DNA of 21,892 nt. Origin: an uncultured cyanobacterium. GTDB taxonomy: Bacteria; Cyanobacteriota; Cyanobacteriia; PCC-6307; Cyanobiaceae. This document shows positions 7,507 through 15,918 of this stretch, in pieces. Position numbers and translations under genes: made by a program. The first letter of the stretch is position 1. Every line of letters starts with the position of its first letter. The stretch spans positions 1 through 21,892 of the forward strand of contig CAIOXF010000038.1 of the NCBI GenBank assembly GCA_903862155.1, written 5' to 3'. The notes under the pieces were generated by a model, which was not told where the DNA came from, did no database searches, and saw nothing but the letters and a program-made list of their open reading frames with translations.

Positions 7507-8403
7507 TCAGGTGGGACGCAGGGCGGCCAGGGTTTCGGAGAGGCGTTGTTTCACGTCGTCGTTGGCGGGTAACAAGGGCAAACGGGGGGCACCAACCGGC
7601 CAGCCGCTGAGCTCCAGCGCGGCTTTCACGGGAATCGGATTGGTGGTGCAGAACAGGGCTTTGCAGAGCGGCAGCAGTTGCTCGTGGATGGCCAGGGCCG
7701 CAGCGTGATCGCCATCCAGGAAGGCCTTGATCATGGCGCTGATCTGGGGTCCTGCCACATGGCTGGCCACGCTCACCACGCCCACGGCACCGACAGCCAG
7801 CATGGGCAAGGTGAGGGCGTCATCGCCGCTGTAGATCGCCAACCGATCGCTGCATTGGGCCCGCAGCGCGCTCACTTCCTCGGTGGTGCCGCTGGCGGCC
7901 TTGAAGCTCACCACGTTGGGCAGATCCATCAGCCGCGCCGTGGTGTCCGGCGCCAGGCTGGTGCCGGTGCGGCCAGGGATGTTGTAGAGCATCAGCGGCA
8001 GCTCGGGTGCCGCTGAGGCCACCGCCCGGAAATGGGCTTCCAGGCCGTCCTGGGGAGGCTTGTTGTAGTAAGGCACCACCACCAGAGCCCCATCGGCACC
8101 CAGTTGAGCCGCCTTGGCCGTGGCGCTCACCGCCTCCGCCGTGCAGTTGCTGCCACAGCCCGCCACCAGCTTGGCGCGGCCGCCCACGGCGTTCTTGACC
8201 GCAGCGAAGAACGCGTGTTCCTCCTCCCAGCTCAAGGTGGGCGACTCGCCAGTGGTGCCGCACAGCACCAAGCCATCGGAGCCGTTGCTCACCAGGTGAT
8301 CGGCAAGCCGGCCCGCCAGATCAAGGTTGATCGAGCCGTCGGCTGCGAAGGGCGTCACCATCGCGGTGACCACCCGTCCGAAGGGTGCGTTGGCCCAGCT
8401 CAA
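7507..8403 (-). CDS. dapA: 4-hydroxy-tetrahydrodipicolinate synthase
   Basis: DapA condenses pyruvate with aspartate-semialdehyde, the first committed step to diaminopimelate and lysine. The 298-residue product has the usual family length. It shows GTTGESPTLSWEEE (residues 49-62, substrate-binding GTTGE), Tyr140 in MLYNIPGRTG, and the Schiff-base Lys168 in VVSFKAASG. The start is a TTG (8403-8401): the frame has no earlier start close by, and a strong ribosome-binding site (GGGAGG) sits a few bases upstream within the end of asd. The TTG overlaps the asd stop codon as TTGA, a classic translational-coupling overlap, so Asd supplies the substrate of the very next gene product. The next in-frame ATG would remove N-terminal conserved sequence. 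Confidence 0.96.
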   Translation of the reverse strand: MSWANAPFGRVVTAMVTPFAADGSINLDLAGRLADHLVSNGSDGLVLCGTTGESPTLSWEEEHAFFAAVKNAVGGRAKLVAGCGSNCTAEAVSATAKAAQLGADGALVVVPYYNKPPQDGLEAHFRAVASAAPELPLMLYNIPGRTGTSLAPDTTARLMDLPNVVSFKAASGTTEEVSALRAQCSDRLAIYSGDDALTLPMLAVGAVGVVSVASHVAGPQISAMIKAFLDGDHAAALAIHEQLLPLCKALFCTTNPIPVKAALELSGWPVGAPRLPLLPANDDVKQRLSETLAALRPT

Positions 8404-9461
8404 GCAACACCTCCCTTCATCAGGAGTTCAGCGATCTGAATCGCGTTCAGCGCTGCACCCTTGCGGATCTGGTCGCCACAGAGCCAAAGCTCGAGAGCAT
8501 GGGGATCGCTGAGGTCTTGGCGGATGCGGCCCACGGCCACCGGATCACGGCCGGTCACATCGTTGGGCATGGGGAAGCGGTTGGTCTCGAAGTTCTCCAG
8601 CAACTCCACGCCCGGAGCCACCTGGAGCAGCTCCCGCGCTTCATCCACCGGAAAGGGCTCGTAAAACTCGATATTCACGGCCTCGGAATGGGCCCGCAGC
8701 ACCGGCACCCGCACGCAGGTGGCCGAGAGCCGCAGCTCCGGCACCCCCATGATCTTGCGGGTTTCGTTCACCATCTTCAGCTCCTCCTCGCAGTAGCCAT
8801 TGGCCTGCAGAGGGGAGTTGTGCAGGAAGAGGTTGAAGGCCAGCGAGTAGGGCAGCACTTCGCTCTTGGGCTCACCGCCCTCCAGCACGGTGCGGCTGAG
8901 GTTGCGCAGCTCCTCCATGGCGCGAGCTCCGGCGCCGCTGGCGCTCTGATAGGTGCTCACCACCACCCGCTTGATCGGCCGGCGCGCATGCAGCGGCGCC
9001 AGGGCCAGCGTCAGCAGGATCGTGGTGCAGTTGGGGTTGGCGATGATCCCCTGGTGGCTGAAGGCTGCCTCGGGATTCACCTCGGGCACCACCAGCGGCA
9101 CGCCTGGGTCCATGCGGAAGGCGCTGGAGTTGTCGATCACCACGGCGCCGGCCTTGGCGGCCACGGGAGCCCACTGCTTCGAGGCGGAGCCACCGGCCGA
9201 AGCCAGCACCACATCCACGTCCTCGAAGGCGGCCTCGCTCACGGCCTGGATCGTGTGGGCCTGCCCCTGCCAGTGCAGGGTCTGACCCGCCGAACGGGGC
9301 GATGCCAACACCACCAGCTCCCCAACAGGGAAGGAGCGCTCAGTGAGCAGCTCCAGCAACTCCTGACCCACGGCGCCGGTGGCACCGAGGATCGCCACTT
9401 TGAGCGGACGGTTGGGCAGGGCTGGAGCTTGGGCGGTCTGGGCGGCGGGAGCGGCGGTCAA
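8400..9461 (-). CDS. asd: Aspartate-semialdehyde dehydrogenase
   Basis: Asd reduces aspartyl phosphate to aspartate-4-semialdehyde with NADPH, at the branch point to lysine/diaminopimelate, threonine and methionine. The 353-residue protein starts with an Ala/Pro-rich leader of about 19 residues, followed by the nucleotide-binding GATGAVG at 26-32. Later come SAGGSASKQWAP, the DNSSAFRMD phosphate-binding loop, and the catalytic Cys145 in NPNCTT. It is the first gene of the leftward asd-dapA-rnj set and overlaps dapA by 4 bases. It diverges from tig across a gap of up to 188 bases, the largest in the window, which must hold promoters for both directions. The exact start is uncertain because the leader is not conserved in the family. 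Confidence 0.96.
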   Translation of the reverse strand: MTAAPAAQTAQAPALPNRPLKVAILGATGAVGQELLELLTERSFPVGELVVLASPRSAGQTLHWQGQAHTIQAVSEAAFEDVDVVLASAGGSASKQWAPVAAKAGAVVIDNSSAFRMDPGVPLVVPEVNPEAAFSHQGIIANPNCTTILLTLALAPLHARRPIKRVVVSTYQSASGAGARAMEELRNLSRTVLEGGEPKSEVLPYSLAFNLFLHNSPLQANGYCEEELKMVNETRKIMGVPELRLSATCVRVPVLRAHSEAVNIEFYEPFPVDEARELLQVAPGVELLENFETNRFPMPNDVTGRDPVAVGRIRQDLSDPHALELWLCGDQIRKGAALNAIQIAELLMKGGVA

Positions 9462-9621
9462 GGAGTGGAGCGGTAGTGGTCGAAAGCTGGTGGCGGAGAA
9501 AAGCGACGGACCGGAGGGGCTATCTCAGAAGCCGGAACCGGAAACGCTTGAGAAAAGAGGTATCGCTGTCGTCGTGCGCCGGCTGAACCCTACTTGGCGG
9601 ATCTGCAGGTGGGCCACTTTC

Positions 9622-9627
9622 TAGGAT
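9622..9627 (+). promoter_or_regulatory. Possible -10 element (TAGGAT) for tig
   Basis: TAGGAT lies 22 bases before the ATG chosen for tig. It would place the transcript start near 9634, after the earlier in-frame ATG at 9626, and so favours the start at 9650. No convincing -35 box lies at the proper distance (TTGGCG at 9594 is 22 bases away). The rest of the asd-tig gap holds nothing I can identify. Confidence 0.3.
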
Positions 9628-9649
9628 GGTGGGCTGCCTTGTGATCGTT

Positions 9650-11023
9650 ATGAGTCCAGCTGCCAGCGCTGCCACCAAGACCGCCGCCAAGAATGATGGT
9701 GAGCTCACGGTGAAGGCCAGCCCCCGCCCGGGCAGCCGCGTGGCACTGGAAGTGGCCATCCCCGGCAGCCGCAGCCAGGCCAGCTACGAAGCCGCCCTGG
9801 AGAAGCTGAGCCGCAGCGTGAAGCTGCCCGGCTTCCGCAAGGGCAAGGTGCCCCGGCCGGTGCTGCTGCAGCAGCTGGGCCCCCTGCGGGTGCGTGCCAC
9901 GGCCCTCGAGGAGCTGGTGGATGTGGCCTTCCGCGACGCCCTCGCCCAGGAAGCGGTGGCAGCGATCGGCCGACCCGAGCTCACCGAGGGCTTCGAGGTG
10001 GTGCTGGAGCGCTTCGAGCCCGGCAGCGCCATCACCATCATCCTCGAGCTGGATGTGGAGCCCACCCCCAGCCTCAAGGCCACCAAAGGCCTCAAGGCCG
10101 AGGCAGAAACCATCAGCTACGACCCCGCCCGGGTGGATGAGCTGATCGAGCAGTCGCGCAAGCAGATGGCCACCCTGGTGCCCGCTGAGGGCCGGGCTGC
10201 TGAAGGCGGCGATGTGGCCGTGCTGGCCTTCAGCGGCGTGTACGCCGACACCGAAGAAGCCATCAGCGGCGGCAGCAGCGACGCCATGGAGGTGGAGCTG
10301 GAGGAGGGCCGCATGATCCCCGGCTTCGTGGAAGGGGTGATCGGCATGAAGGCGGGCGACACCAAGACCATCAACTGCGAATTCCCCGAGAGCTATCCCC
10401 AGGAGGAGGCCGCCGGCCGCAAGGCCCGCTTTGAGATCACCCTCAAGGAGCTGAAGACCCGCGAGCTGCCCGCCCTCGACGACGCCTTCGCCCAGCAGGC
10501 CAGCGACAAGCAGACCCTGGCTGAGCTGCGCGAAGACCTTGAAACCCGCCTGAAGGACGACGCCGAGCGCCGCGCCAAGGCCGCCCGCCACGACGCCCTG
10601 GTGGCAGCCCTGGTGGAGCAGCTGGAGGAGGAACTGCCGGAAACCCTGGTGCAACAGGAAATCCGGAACCTGATCGAGCAGACGGCCGGCCAGATCGCCC
10701 AGCAGGGCATGGACGTGAAGAAGCTGTTCACCCCGGATCTGGTGCGCTCGCTGATGGACACCTCCCGCCCCGAGGCGGAAGAGCGCCTCAAGCGCAGCCT
10801 GGCCCTCAAGGCCCTGGCCGAGGCCGAGAAGATCAGCGTGGAAGCCGAGGCGATCGAGGCCAAGGTGAAGGAGATCAGCCGCGGCCTGAGCAATCAGGGC
10901 AACATTGATCCGGAGCGCCTGCGCGCCGTGGTGACCGACGACCTTCTGCAGGAAACCCTGCTCGAGTGGCTGGAGGCCAACAGCACCATCACCGAGAAGG
11001 CTCCGGCCGCCAAGGAGGCCTGA
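9650..11023 (+). CDS. tig: Trigger factor
   Basis: Trigger factor is the ribosome-bound chaperone and peptidyl-prolyl isomerase that meets nascent chains at the exit tunnel. With the ATG at 9650 the product has 457 residues, near the family's usual length. The ribosome-docking signature GFRKGKVP is at residues 61-68. An FKBP-like isomerase domain follows (EGGDVAVLAFSG..., then GFVEGVIGMKAGD) at about 175-255, then a long charged helical C-terminal chaperone domain. An in-frame ATG at 9626 would add eight hydrophobic residues; it is less likely because a -10-like element overlaps it. The gene order tig-clpP-clpX is widespread in bacteria and links nascent-chain folding with proteolysis. Confidence 0.95.
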   Translation: MSPAASAATKTAAKNDGELTVKASPRPGSRVALEVAIPGSRSQASYEAALEKLSRSVKLPGFRKGKVPRPVLLQQLGPLRVRATALEELVDVAFRDALAQEAVAAIGRPELTEGFEVVLERFEPGSAITIILELDVEPTPSLKATKGLKAEAETISYDPARVDELIEQSRKQMATLVPAEGRAAEGGDVAVLAFSGVYADTEEAISGGSSDAMEVELEEGRMIPGFVEGVIGMKAGDTKTINCEFPESYPQEEAAGRKARFEITLKELKTRELPALDDAFAQQASDKQTLAELREDLETRLKDDAERRAKAARHDALVAALVEQLEEELPETLVQQEIRNLIEQTAGQIAQQGMDVKKLFTPDLVRSLMDTSRPEAEERLKRSLALKALAEAEKISVEAEAIEAKVKEISRGLSNQGNIDPERLRAVVTDDLLQETLLEWLEANSTITEKAPAAKEA

Positions 11024-11025
11024 AC

Positions 11026-11046
11026 AGCGGGGCACACCGCCCCGTT
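11026..11046 (+). terminator. Hairpin after tig without a T-tract
   Basis: CGGGGC (11028-11033) and GCCCCG (11039-11044) pair perfectly around a 5-base loop, and the stem can extend by a G-U and an A-T pair at the base. It begins 3 bases after the tig stop. It is followed by TTCACTCCCC, not a T-run, so it may only partly reduce transcription into clpP or stabilise the tig 3' end. Confidence 0.4.
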
Positions 11047-11055
11047 CACTCCCCA

Positions 11056-11061
11056 TAGATT
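11056..11061 (+). promoter_or_regulatory. Possible -10 element (TAGATT) for clpP
   Basis: TAGATT (within CATAGATT) lies 24 bases before the GTG start of clpP and just after the tig hairpin. It would suit a separate clpP-clpX promoter. No recognisable -35 box was seen, so this is tentative. Confidence 0.3.
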
Positions 11062-11085
11062 GACGACCAACCCCGGCCAGCCCGC

Positions 11086-11742
11086 GTGATCGACGCCACC
11101 ATCCGCCATCCGGTTCACAGCACCTGGACGCCCAACGTGTGGGCCAGTCCCGGGGTGCTGCCCACCGTGGTGGAGCAGTCGGGCCGGGGTGAGCGGGCCT
11201 TCGACATCTATTCGCGCCTACTGCGGGAGCGGATCATCTTCCTGGGCACCGGCATCGATGACGCGGTGGCCGATGCCCTGGTGGCCCAGCTGCTCTTCCT
11301 CGAGGCGGAAGACCCCGAGAAGGACATTCAGATCTACGTCAACTCCCCCGGCGGCTCCGTGACCGCGGGCCTAGCGATCTACGACACCATGCAGCAGGTG
11401 GCACCCGATGTGGTGACCATCTGTTATGGCCTGGCGGCCTCGATGGGGGCTTTCCTGCTCTCAGGCGGCACCAAGGGCAAGCGCCTTGCTCTGCCCAACG
11501 CGCGGATCATGATCCACCAGCCCCTCGGTGGAGCCCAGGGCCAGGCGGTAGACATCGAGATCCAGGCCAAGGAAATCCTGTTCCTCAAGGACACCCTCAA
11601 CGGGCTGATGGCCGAGCACACCGGCCAGCCCCTCGAGAAGATCTCCGAAGACACCGACCGGGACTACTTCCTTTCTCCCGCAGAGGCGGTTGAATACGGC
11701 CTGATCGACCGGGTGGTGACTGATACCGCCAGCCTGGTCTGA
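11086..11742 (+). CDS. clpP: ATP-dependent Clp protease proteolytic subunit ClpP
   Basis: ClpP is the serine peptidase barrel that degrades substrates unfolded by ClpX or ClpC. The 218-residue product has a complete catalytic triad with the spacing of the E. coli enzyme: Ser119 (GLAASMGAF), His144 (MIHQP) and Asp193 (DTDRDYF). The oxyanion region NSPGGSV at 86-92 and the intersubunit segment GAQGQAVDIEIQAKEI are also present. The start is a GTG at 11086; no in-frame ATG lies nearby. The first ~32 residues look like the variable N-terminal propeptide. Cyanobacteria carry several ClpP paralogues and the inactive ClpR; the intact triad excludes ClpR, and the position directly before clpX matches the copy usually called ClpP2. 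Confidence 0.96.
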   Translation: MIDATIRHPVHSTWTPNVWASPGVLPTVVEQSGRGERAFDIYSRLLRERIIFLGTGIDDAVADALVAQLLFLEAEDPEKDIQIYVNSPGGSVTAGLAIYDTMQQVAPDVVTICYGLAASMGAFLLSGGTKGKRLALPNARIMIHQPLGGAQGQAVDIEIQAKEILFLKDTLNGLMAEHTGQPLEKISEDTDRDYFLSPAEAVEYGLIDRVVTDTASLV

Positions 11743-11831
11743 TCCCGCTCCCTGTTTGATCCTTAAGGTCGGCTGACGAACCCCGGTTACGGGTCGATCC
11801 TGGGCTTCGGGGCCCCTTCCCACCCTTGCCG

Positions 11832-13190
11832 ATGGCCAAGTTCGACGCCCACCTGAAGTGCTCGTTCTGCGGCAAGTCGCAGGAACAGGTGCGCAAGCTG
11901 ATTGCCGGTCCGGGTGTCTACATCTGCGACGAGTGCATCGACCTCTGCAACGAGATCCTCGATGAGGAGCTCGCCGAGGGCCATGGCAGTGGCGGCCGCA
12001 GTGCGCCCGAGCCCTCCCGCAGCAAGGCGCCCCCGAAGAAGGCCCCCAAGCCTGCGCCAACCCTTGCCGAGATCCCCAAGCCCCAGGAGATCAAGGCCTT
12101 CCTGGATCGCCAGGTGGTGGGCCAGGACGAGGCCAAGAAAACCCTGTCGGTAGCCGTCTACAACCACTACAAGCGCCTGGCCTGGCAGGGCGACGGCAAG
12201 GGTGAAGCTGACGTCACTGCCACCCGGCTGCACAAGAGCAACATCCTCCTGATCGGCCCCACCGGCTGCGGCAAGACCCTGCTGGCCCAGACCTTGGCCG
12301 AACTGCTCGACGTGCCGTTCGCCGTGGCCGACGCCACCACCCTCACCGAGGCGGGCTACGTGGGTGAGGACGTGGAGAACATCCTGCTGCGGCTGCTCCA
12401 GAAGGCCGACCTCGATGTGGAGCAGGCCCAGCGCGGCATCATTTATATCGACGAGATCGACAAGATCGCCCGCAAGAGCGAGAACCCGTCGATCACCCGC
12501 GACGTGTCGGGCGAAGGGGTGCAACAGGCCCTGCTCAAGATGCTTGAGGGCACGGTGGCCAACGTGCCACCCCAGGGCGGCCGCAAGCACCCCTATCAGG
12601 ACTGCATTCAGATCGACACCAGCCAGATCCTGTTCATCTGCGGCGGTGCCTTCGTGGGTCTCGATGAGGTGGTGCAGCGGCGCATGGGCCGCAACGCCAT
12701 CGGCTTCCTCGGGCCCGACGGCAATAACCGCCCCCGCAGCGGTAAGGAGCGGCAGGCCGCAGAGGTGCTCCGCCATCTGCAGCCCGACGACCTGGTGAAG
12801 TACGGCCTGATCCCCGAATTCATCGGCCGTTTGCCGGTGAGCGCGGTGCTCGAACCGCTCGACACCAAGGCCCTCGAAGCGATCCTCACGGAGCCGCGCG
12901 ACGCGCTGGCGAAGCAGTTCCAGACTCTCCTGAGCATGGACGATGTGCGCCTGGACTTCGAGCCCGGCGCCCTCGAGGCCATCGCCTGCGAAGCCCATCG
13001 ACGCAAGACCGGCGCCCGGGCCCTGCGCGGGATCGTGGAAGAGCTCATGCTCGACCTGATGTACGACCTGCCCTCCCGCAATGACGTGAAGCAGTTCACC
13101 ATCACGCGGGAGCTGGTGGAGCAGCGCAGCAAAGCCCAGGTGGTGCCCTTGGGCACGACCCTCGAGGAGGCCCACCAGGCCACGGCCTGA
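11832..13190 (+). CDS. clpX: ATP-dependent Clp protease ATP-binding subunit ClpX
   Basis: ClpX is the AAA+ unfoldase that recognises tagged or adaptor-delivered proteins and threads them into ClpP. The 452-residue product opens with its zinc-binding domain (Cys10, Cys13, Cys32, Cys35). An Ala/Pro/Lys-rich linker follows, then Walker A GPTGCGKT at 142-149, the pore loop GYVGED near 175-180, Walker B IYIDEID near 204-210, and the ClpP-docking IGF loop in NAIGFLGP. The ATG at 11832 fits family N-termini (MAKFDAHLKC); an in-frame TTG two codons earlier is possible but unnecessary. The 89-base gap after clpP holds no clear promoter or terminator, so clpP and clpX are probably one transcript. Confidence 0.97.
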   Translation: MAKFDAHLKCSFCGKSQEQVRKLIAGPGVYICDECIDLCNEILDEELAEGHGSGGRSAPEPSRSKAPPKKAPKPAPTLAEIPKPQEIKAFLDRQVVGQDEAKKTLSVAVYNHYKRLAWQGDGKGEADVTATRLHKSNILLIGPTGCGKTLLAQTLAELLDVPFAVADATTLTEAGYVGEDVENILLRLLQKADLDVEQAQRGIIYIDEIDKIARKSENPSITRDVSGEGVQQALLKMLEGTVANVPPQGGRKHPYQDCIQIDTSQILFICGGAFVGLDEVVQRRMGRNAIGFLGPDGNNRPRSGKERQAAEVLRHLQPDDLVKYGLIPEFIGRLPVSAVLEPLDTKALEAILTEPRDALAKQFQTLLSMDDVRLDFEPGALEAIACEAHRRKTGARALRGIVEELMLDLMYDLPSRNDVKQFTITRELVEQRSKAQVVPLGTTLEEAHQATA

Positions 13191-13206
13191 GGGAGCACCA
13201 CCGGTC

Positions 13207-13911
13207 TTGGGCGCAGCTGATCACCTGGAGGTGCCCCGCCAGCACGGGCTGTTCACCCACCACGGCATCGACCTGGGCGACGGCACCGTGGCCCACTACC
13301 TGGAGGGCCGCGAGATCCTGCGCAGCCCGGTTGATGAATTCAGCCGCGGCCAGCCCCTGAGCGTGGTGCCCTATCCAGAGGGCAGCTGCTCAGCAGTGGG
13401 GGTGACGCTGCGGCGGGCGATGGGACGCCTCGGGGAGCAGCGCTACAACCTGCTGTTCAACAACTGCGAGCACTTCGCCCACTGGTGCAAGACCGGGCGG
13501 CACCGCAGCGCCCAGGTGGACGGCTGGGTACAGACCGGCAGCCGCGGCGCCGGTGTGGTGCTGCAGGCCCTGGCCGGACTGGGGGCCACAGGCCTAATGG
13601 CGGGCGCGCGCCAGTTGCTGCAGGAGCGCCTCAGCGACAGCCAGCGCGAGAAAGGCATGGAGCTGGCGCTGCAGGCCCTCGGCCAGCTCGATGGGCTGCG
13701 GCGCAACCTGCAGGAGCGGCTGGAGCAGGAGCTGGTGAAGGCCGAGGAGCGCTGGGGCGACGGGAGCAGCCATCAATTCGACGCCCTGCGCCAAGCGGCC
13801 CAAAAAATCGCCGACCAGCTGGCGGAGGTGGAGGAACTGGAGGCGCGGCTGCAGCTCCGGCTGGATGGGTCGCGCCGGGATGAACGGACTGGCGACCGCC
13901 AGGCCCGGTAG
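13207..13911 (+). CDS. LRAT-domain (NC/permuted papain-like) protein with coiled-coil tail
   Basis: The N-terminal ~100 residues match the LRAT family (lecithin-retinol acyltransferase-like, circularly permuted papain fold): QHGLFTHHGIDLGDG, then VAHYLEG, then the signature NNCEHFAHWC. Likely catalytic residues are His19, His30 and Cys87, an arrangement that in animal members performs thiol-based acyl transfer or phospholipid hydrolysis. The bacterial role is unknown. Next come a hydrophobic Gly/Ala-rich stretch (about 112-135), which could touch or enter a membrane, and a long charged helical region (about 140-225) likely to be a coiled coil. The start is a TTG at 13207 with GGGAG 11 bases upstream; no ATG fits ahead of the conserved region. 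It follows clpX by 16 bases and precedes dnaX by 48, so it is probably in the same transcript. Confidence 0.82.
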   Translation: MGAADHLEVPRQHGLFTHHGIDLGDGTVAHYLEGREILRSPVDEFSRGQPLSVVPYPEGSCSAVGVTLRRAMGRLGEQRYNLLFNNCEHFAHWCKTGRHRSAQVDGWVQTGSRGAGVVLQALAGLGATGLMAGARQLLQERLSDSQREKGMELALQALGQLDGLRRNLQERLEQELVKAEERWGDGSSHQFDALRQAAQKIADQLAEVEELEARLQLRLDGSRRDERTGDRQAR

Positions 13912-13959
13912 CCTCAACTTTCGCCTCCCCGAGGCAGCCCCGCCGCGCCGCTGCCCCGC

Positions 13960-15894
13960 ATGTCTCAGGCCTATCAGCCGCTTCACCACAAGTACCGGCC
14001 CCAGCGCTTCGACCAGCTGGTGGGCCAGGAAGCGATTGCGGCCACCCTGGGCAATGCCCTGCGCTCAGGGCGGATCGCGCCGGCCTACCTGTTCAGCGGC
14101 CCGCGCGGCACCGGCAAAACCTCCAGCGCCCGGATCCTGGCCCGCTCGCTCAACTGCATCGGCAGCGACGGGCCCACCCCCGAGCCCTGCGGCGTGTGCG
14201 AGCTATGCACCGCCATCGCCAGCGGCACCGCCCTCGATGTGATCGAGATCGACGCCGCCTCCAACACCGGCGTGGACAACATCCGCGAGCTGATCGAGCG
14301 CTCGCGCTTCGCACCGGTGCAGGCGCGCTGGAAGGTGTACGTGGTGGACGAGTGCCACATGCTCTCCACCGCGGCCTTCAACGCCCTGCTCAAAACCCTG
14401 GAGGAGCCACCACCGCGGGTGGTGTTCGTGCTGGCCACCACCGACCCCCAGCGGGTGCTGCCCACGATCCTCAGCCGCTGCCAGCGCTTCGACTTCCGGC
14501 GCATCCCGCTCGATGCACTGGAGAAGCACCTGGGCTGGATCGCCGAGCAGGAAAGCATCGGCATCACGGTCGAGGCCCTGCACGTCGTAGCCCAGCGGGC
14601 GCAGGGGGGCCTGCGAGATGCTGAAAGCCTGCTGGATCAGCTGAGCCTGCTGCCGGCGCCGATCGAAGCGTCCGCGGTGTGGGAACTTCTCGGCGCCGTG
14701 CCGGAACAGGAACTCCTGGCCCTTGCCCAGGCCCTGGCCGGCAGCGAACCGCTGGAGCTGCTGGAGGCATGCCGCACCCTGCTGGAGCGGGGCCGCGAGC
14801 CGGCTGCCGTTCTCCAGGGCCTGGCCGGGTTGTTGCGCGATCTGGTGCTGGCGGGCGTGGCGCCAGACCGGCTGGAGCTCACCGGCTTCTCACCCCAATT
14901 CCGGGGTCAGCTGCCCGAATTGGCGCGGGGCATCGGCAAAGCAAAACTCCTGCAATGGCAGGCCCAGCTCAAGGGCAGCGAACAGCAGCTGCGCCAGAGC
15001 GTGAACCCCCGCCTGTGGCTTGAGGTGCTGCTGCTTGGGCTACTGGCGGAAGCACCGGCCGTGGCGGCGGCACCAGCAGCAGCCAACCGGGTGGCGGCGA
15101 CGCCGAGGGCCGTCGCAACAGCAACTGCAGAAGCTCGGCCAGCTCCCGCTACGGCGCCAGTCCCTGCCCCGGCGACCGGATCGGCTACATCCGCTGCGCC
15201 CGCGGTTACGCCTGCAGCTCACGCCCCTCCAACCCCGCCGGCAGCCCAGAGCCCAACGCCGGAATCCCAACCCACAACCAACCCCTTATCAGAGCCCGAG
15301 CGCTCCTTGCCCGAGCTGTGGCAGCAGGTGCTGGCCGGACTCGAGCTGCCCTCCACCCGGATGCTGCTGTCGCAGCAGGCCCAGCTGGTGCGGCTGGATG
15401 AGCACCGGGCCGTGGTGCGGGTGGCCGGCAACTGGATGGCGATGGTGCAGAGCCGCCTTCCCCTGCTCCAGCAAGCCTTCACCAAGGCCCTCGGCGGCAA
15501 CCGCCAACTCGTACTGGAGGGCGGCGAAGGGCCCGTCGTTCCCGCAGTGCCAGCCCCCGGCGCAGCTCCCAAACCCCAGCTGCCGGTAGTGCAACCCCCT
15601 CCAGCCCCCGCGGCTCCCCATGCGGCTGCACCAGCTGTGGGCGCGCCCGCGTCCCCGCAACCCCCGGCGCCCACGATCAGTCGGCCAGCCCCGGCGGCAG
15701 CTCCTGTTGAAGCCCCACCAGCCGCAACCCCATCTGCTGCATCAACCCCTGCACCAGCTATCCCCCAGGCCCTACCTGCCCAGCCCCAGCCCAGCCTCGC
15801 CCTCGACGAGAAGGCCAAGCGACTGGCGGAATTTTTCAACGGCGAGGTGATTGAGTTCGACGGCCTGATCGAAGACAGCAGCAACGCTGCCTGA
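13960..15894 (+). CDS. dnaX: DNA polymerase III subunit gamma/tau
   Basis: DnaX is the ATPase of the clamp loader that places the sliding clamp on DNA. The 644-residue protein has Walker A GPRGTGKT at 47-54, a zinc module (Cys66, Cys77, Cys80, Cys83), Walker B VYVVDECHML around 127-135, and the SRC sensor in TILSRCQRF. Domain III is complete to about residue 360. Two Ala/Pro-rich disordered linkers follow (roughly 364-445 and 528-610) on either side of a folded segment (SLPELWQQVLAGLELPSTR...). No intein interrupts the ATPase domain. I saw no A-rich slippery run of the kind that makes the shorter gamma form in E. coli or Thermus, so only the long form is predicted. The ATG at 13960 is used. 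Confidence 0.95.
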   Translation: MSQAYQPLHHKYRPQRFDQLVGQEAIAATLGNALRSGRIAPAYLFSGPRGTGKTSSARILARSLNCIGSDGPTPEPCGVCELCTAIASGTALDVIEIDAASNTGVDNIRELIERSRFAPVQARWKVYVVDECHMLSTAAFNALLKTLEEPPPRVVFVLATTDPQRVLPTILSRCQRFDFRRIPLDALEKHLGWIAEQESIGITVEALHVVAQRAQGGLRDAESLLDQLSLLPAPIEASAVWELLGAVPEQELLALAQALAGSEPLELLEACRTLLERGREPAAVLQGLAGLLRDLVLAGVAPDRLELTGFSPQFRGQLPELARGIGKAKLLQWQAQLKGSEQQLRQSVNPRLWLEVLLLGLLAEAPAVAAAPAAANRVAATPRAVATATAEARPAPATAPVPAPATGSATSAAPAVTPAAHAPPTPPAAQSPTPESQPTTNPLSEPERSLPELWQQVLAGLELPSTRMLLSQQAQLVRLDEHRAVVRVAGNWMAMVQSRLPLLQQAFTKALGGNRQLVLEGGEGPVVPAVPAPGAAPKPQLPVVQPPPAPAAPHAAAPAVGAPASPQPPAPTISRPAPAAAPVEAPPAATPSAASTPAPAIPQALPAQPQPSLALDEKAKRLAEFFNGEVIEFDGLIEDSSNAA

Positions 15895-15918
15895 CTTGAG
15901 AGCCTGAGTTCAGACAGC
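15886..15918. terminator. Candidate two-way hairpin between the convergent dnaX and glycosyltransferase genes
   Basis: GCTGCCTGA (15886-15894) and TCAGACAGC (15910-15918) pair with one mismatch. The left arm holds the dnaX stop codon, and the right arm begins with the stop codon of the opposing gene. The convergent genes are only 15 bases apart. No T-tract is present, so termination strength cannot be judged. Confidence 0.4.

Noticed and set aside
9590..11056. Long minus-strand open frame (488 codons) opposite tig
   Set aside because: Leu/Gly/His-rich composition typical of antisense frames; trigger factor on the other strand is complete.
11787..13175. Long minus-strand open frame (462 codons) opposite clpX
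   Set aside because: The same antisense artefact; ClpX motifs are intact on the plus strand.
13960..15894. Intein or programmed frameshift in dnaX
   Set aside because: The ATPase domain is continuous, and no long A-run or slippery heptamer was seen at the domain III-linker boundary.
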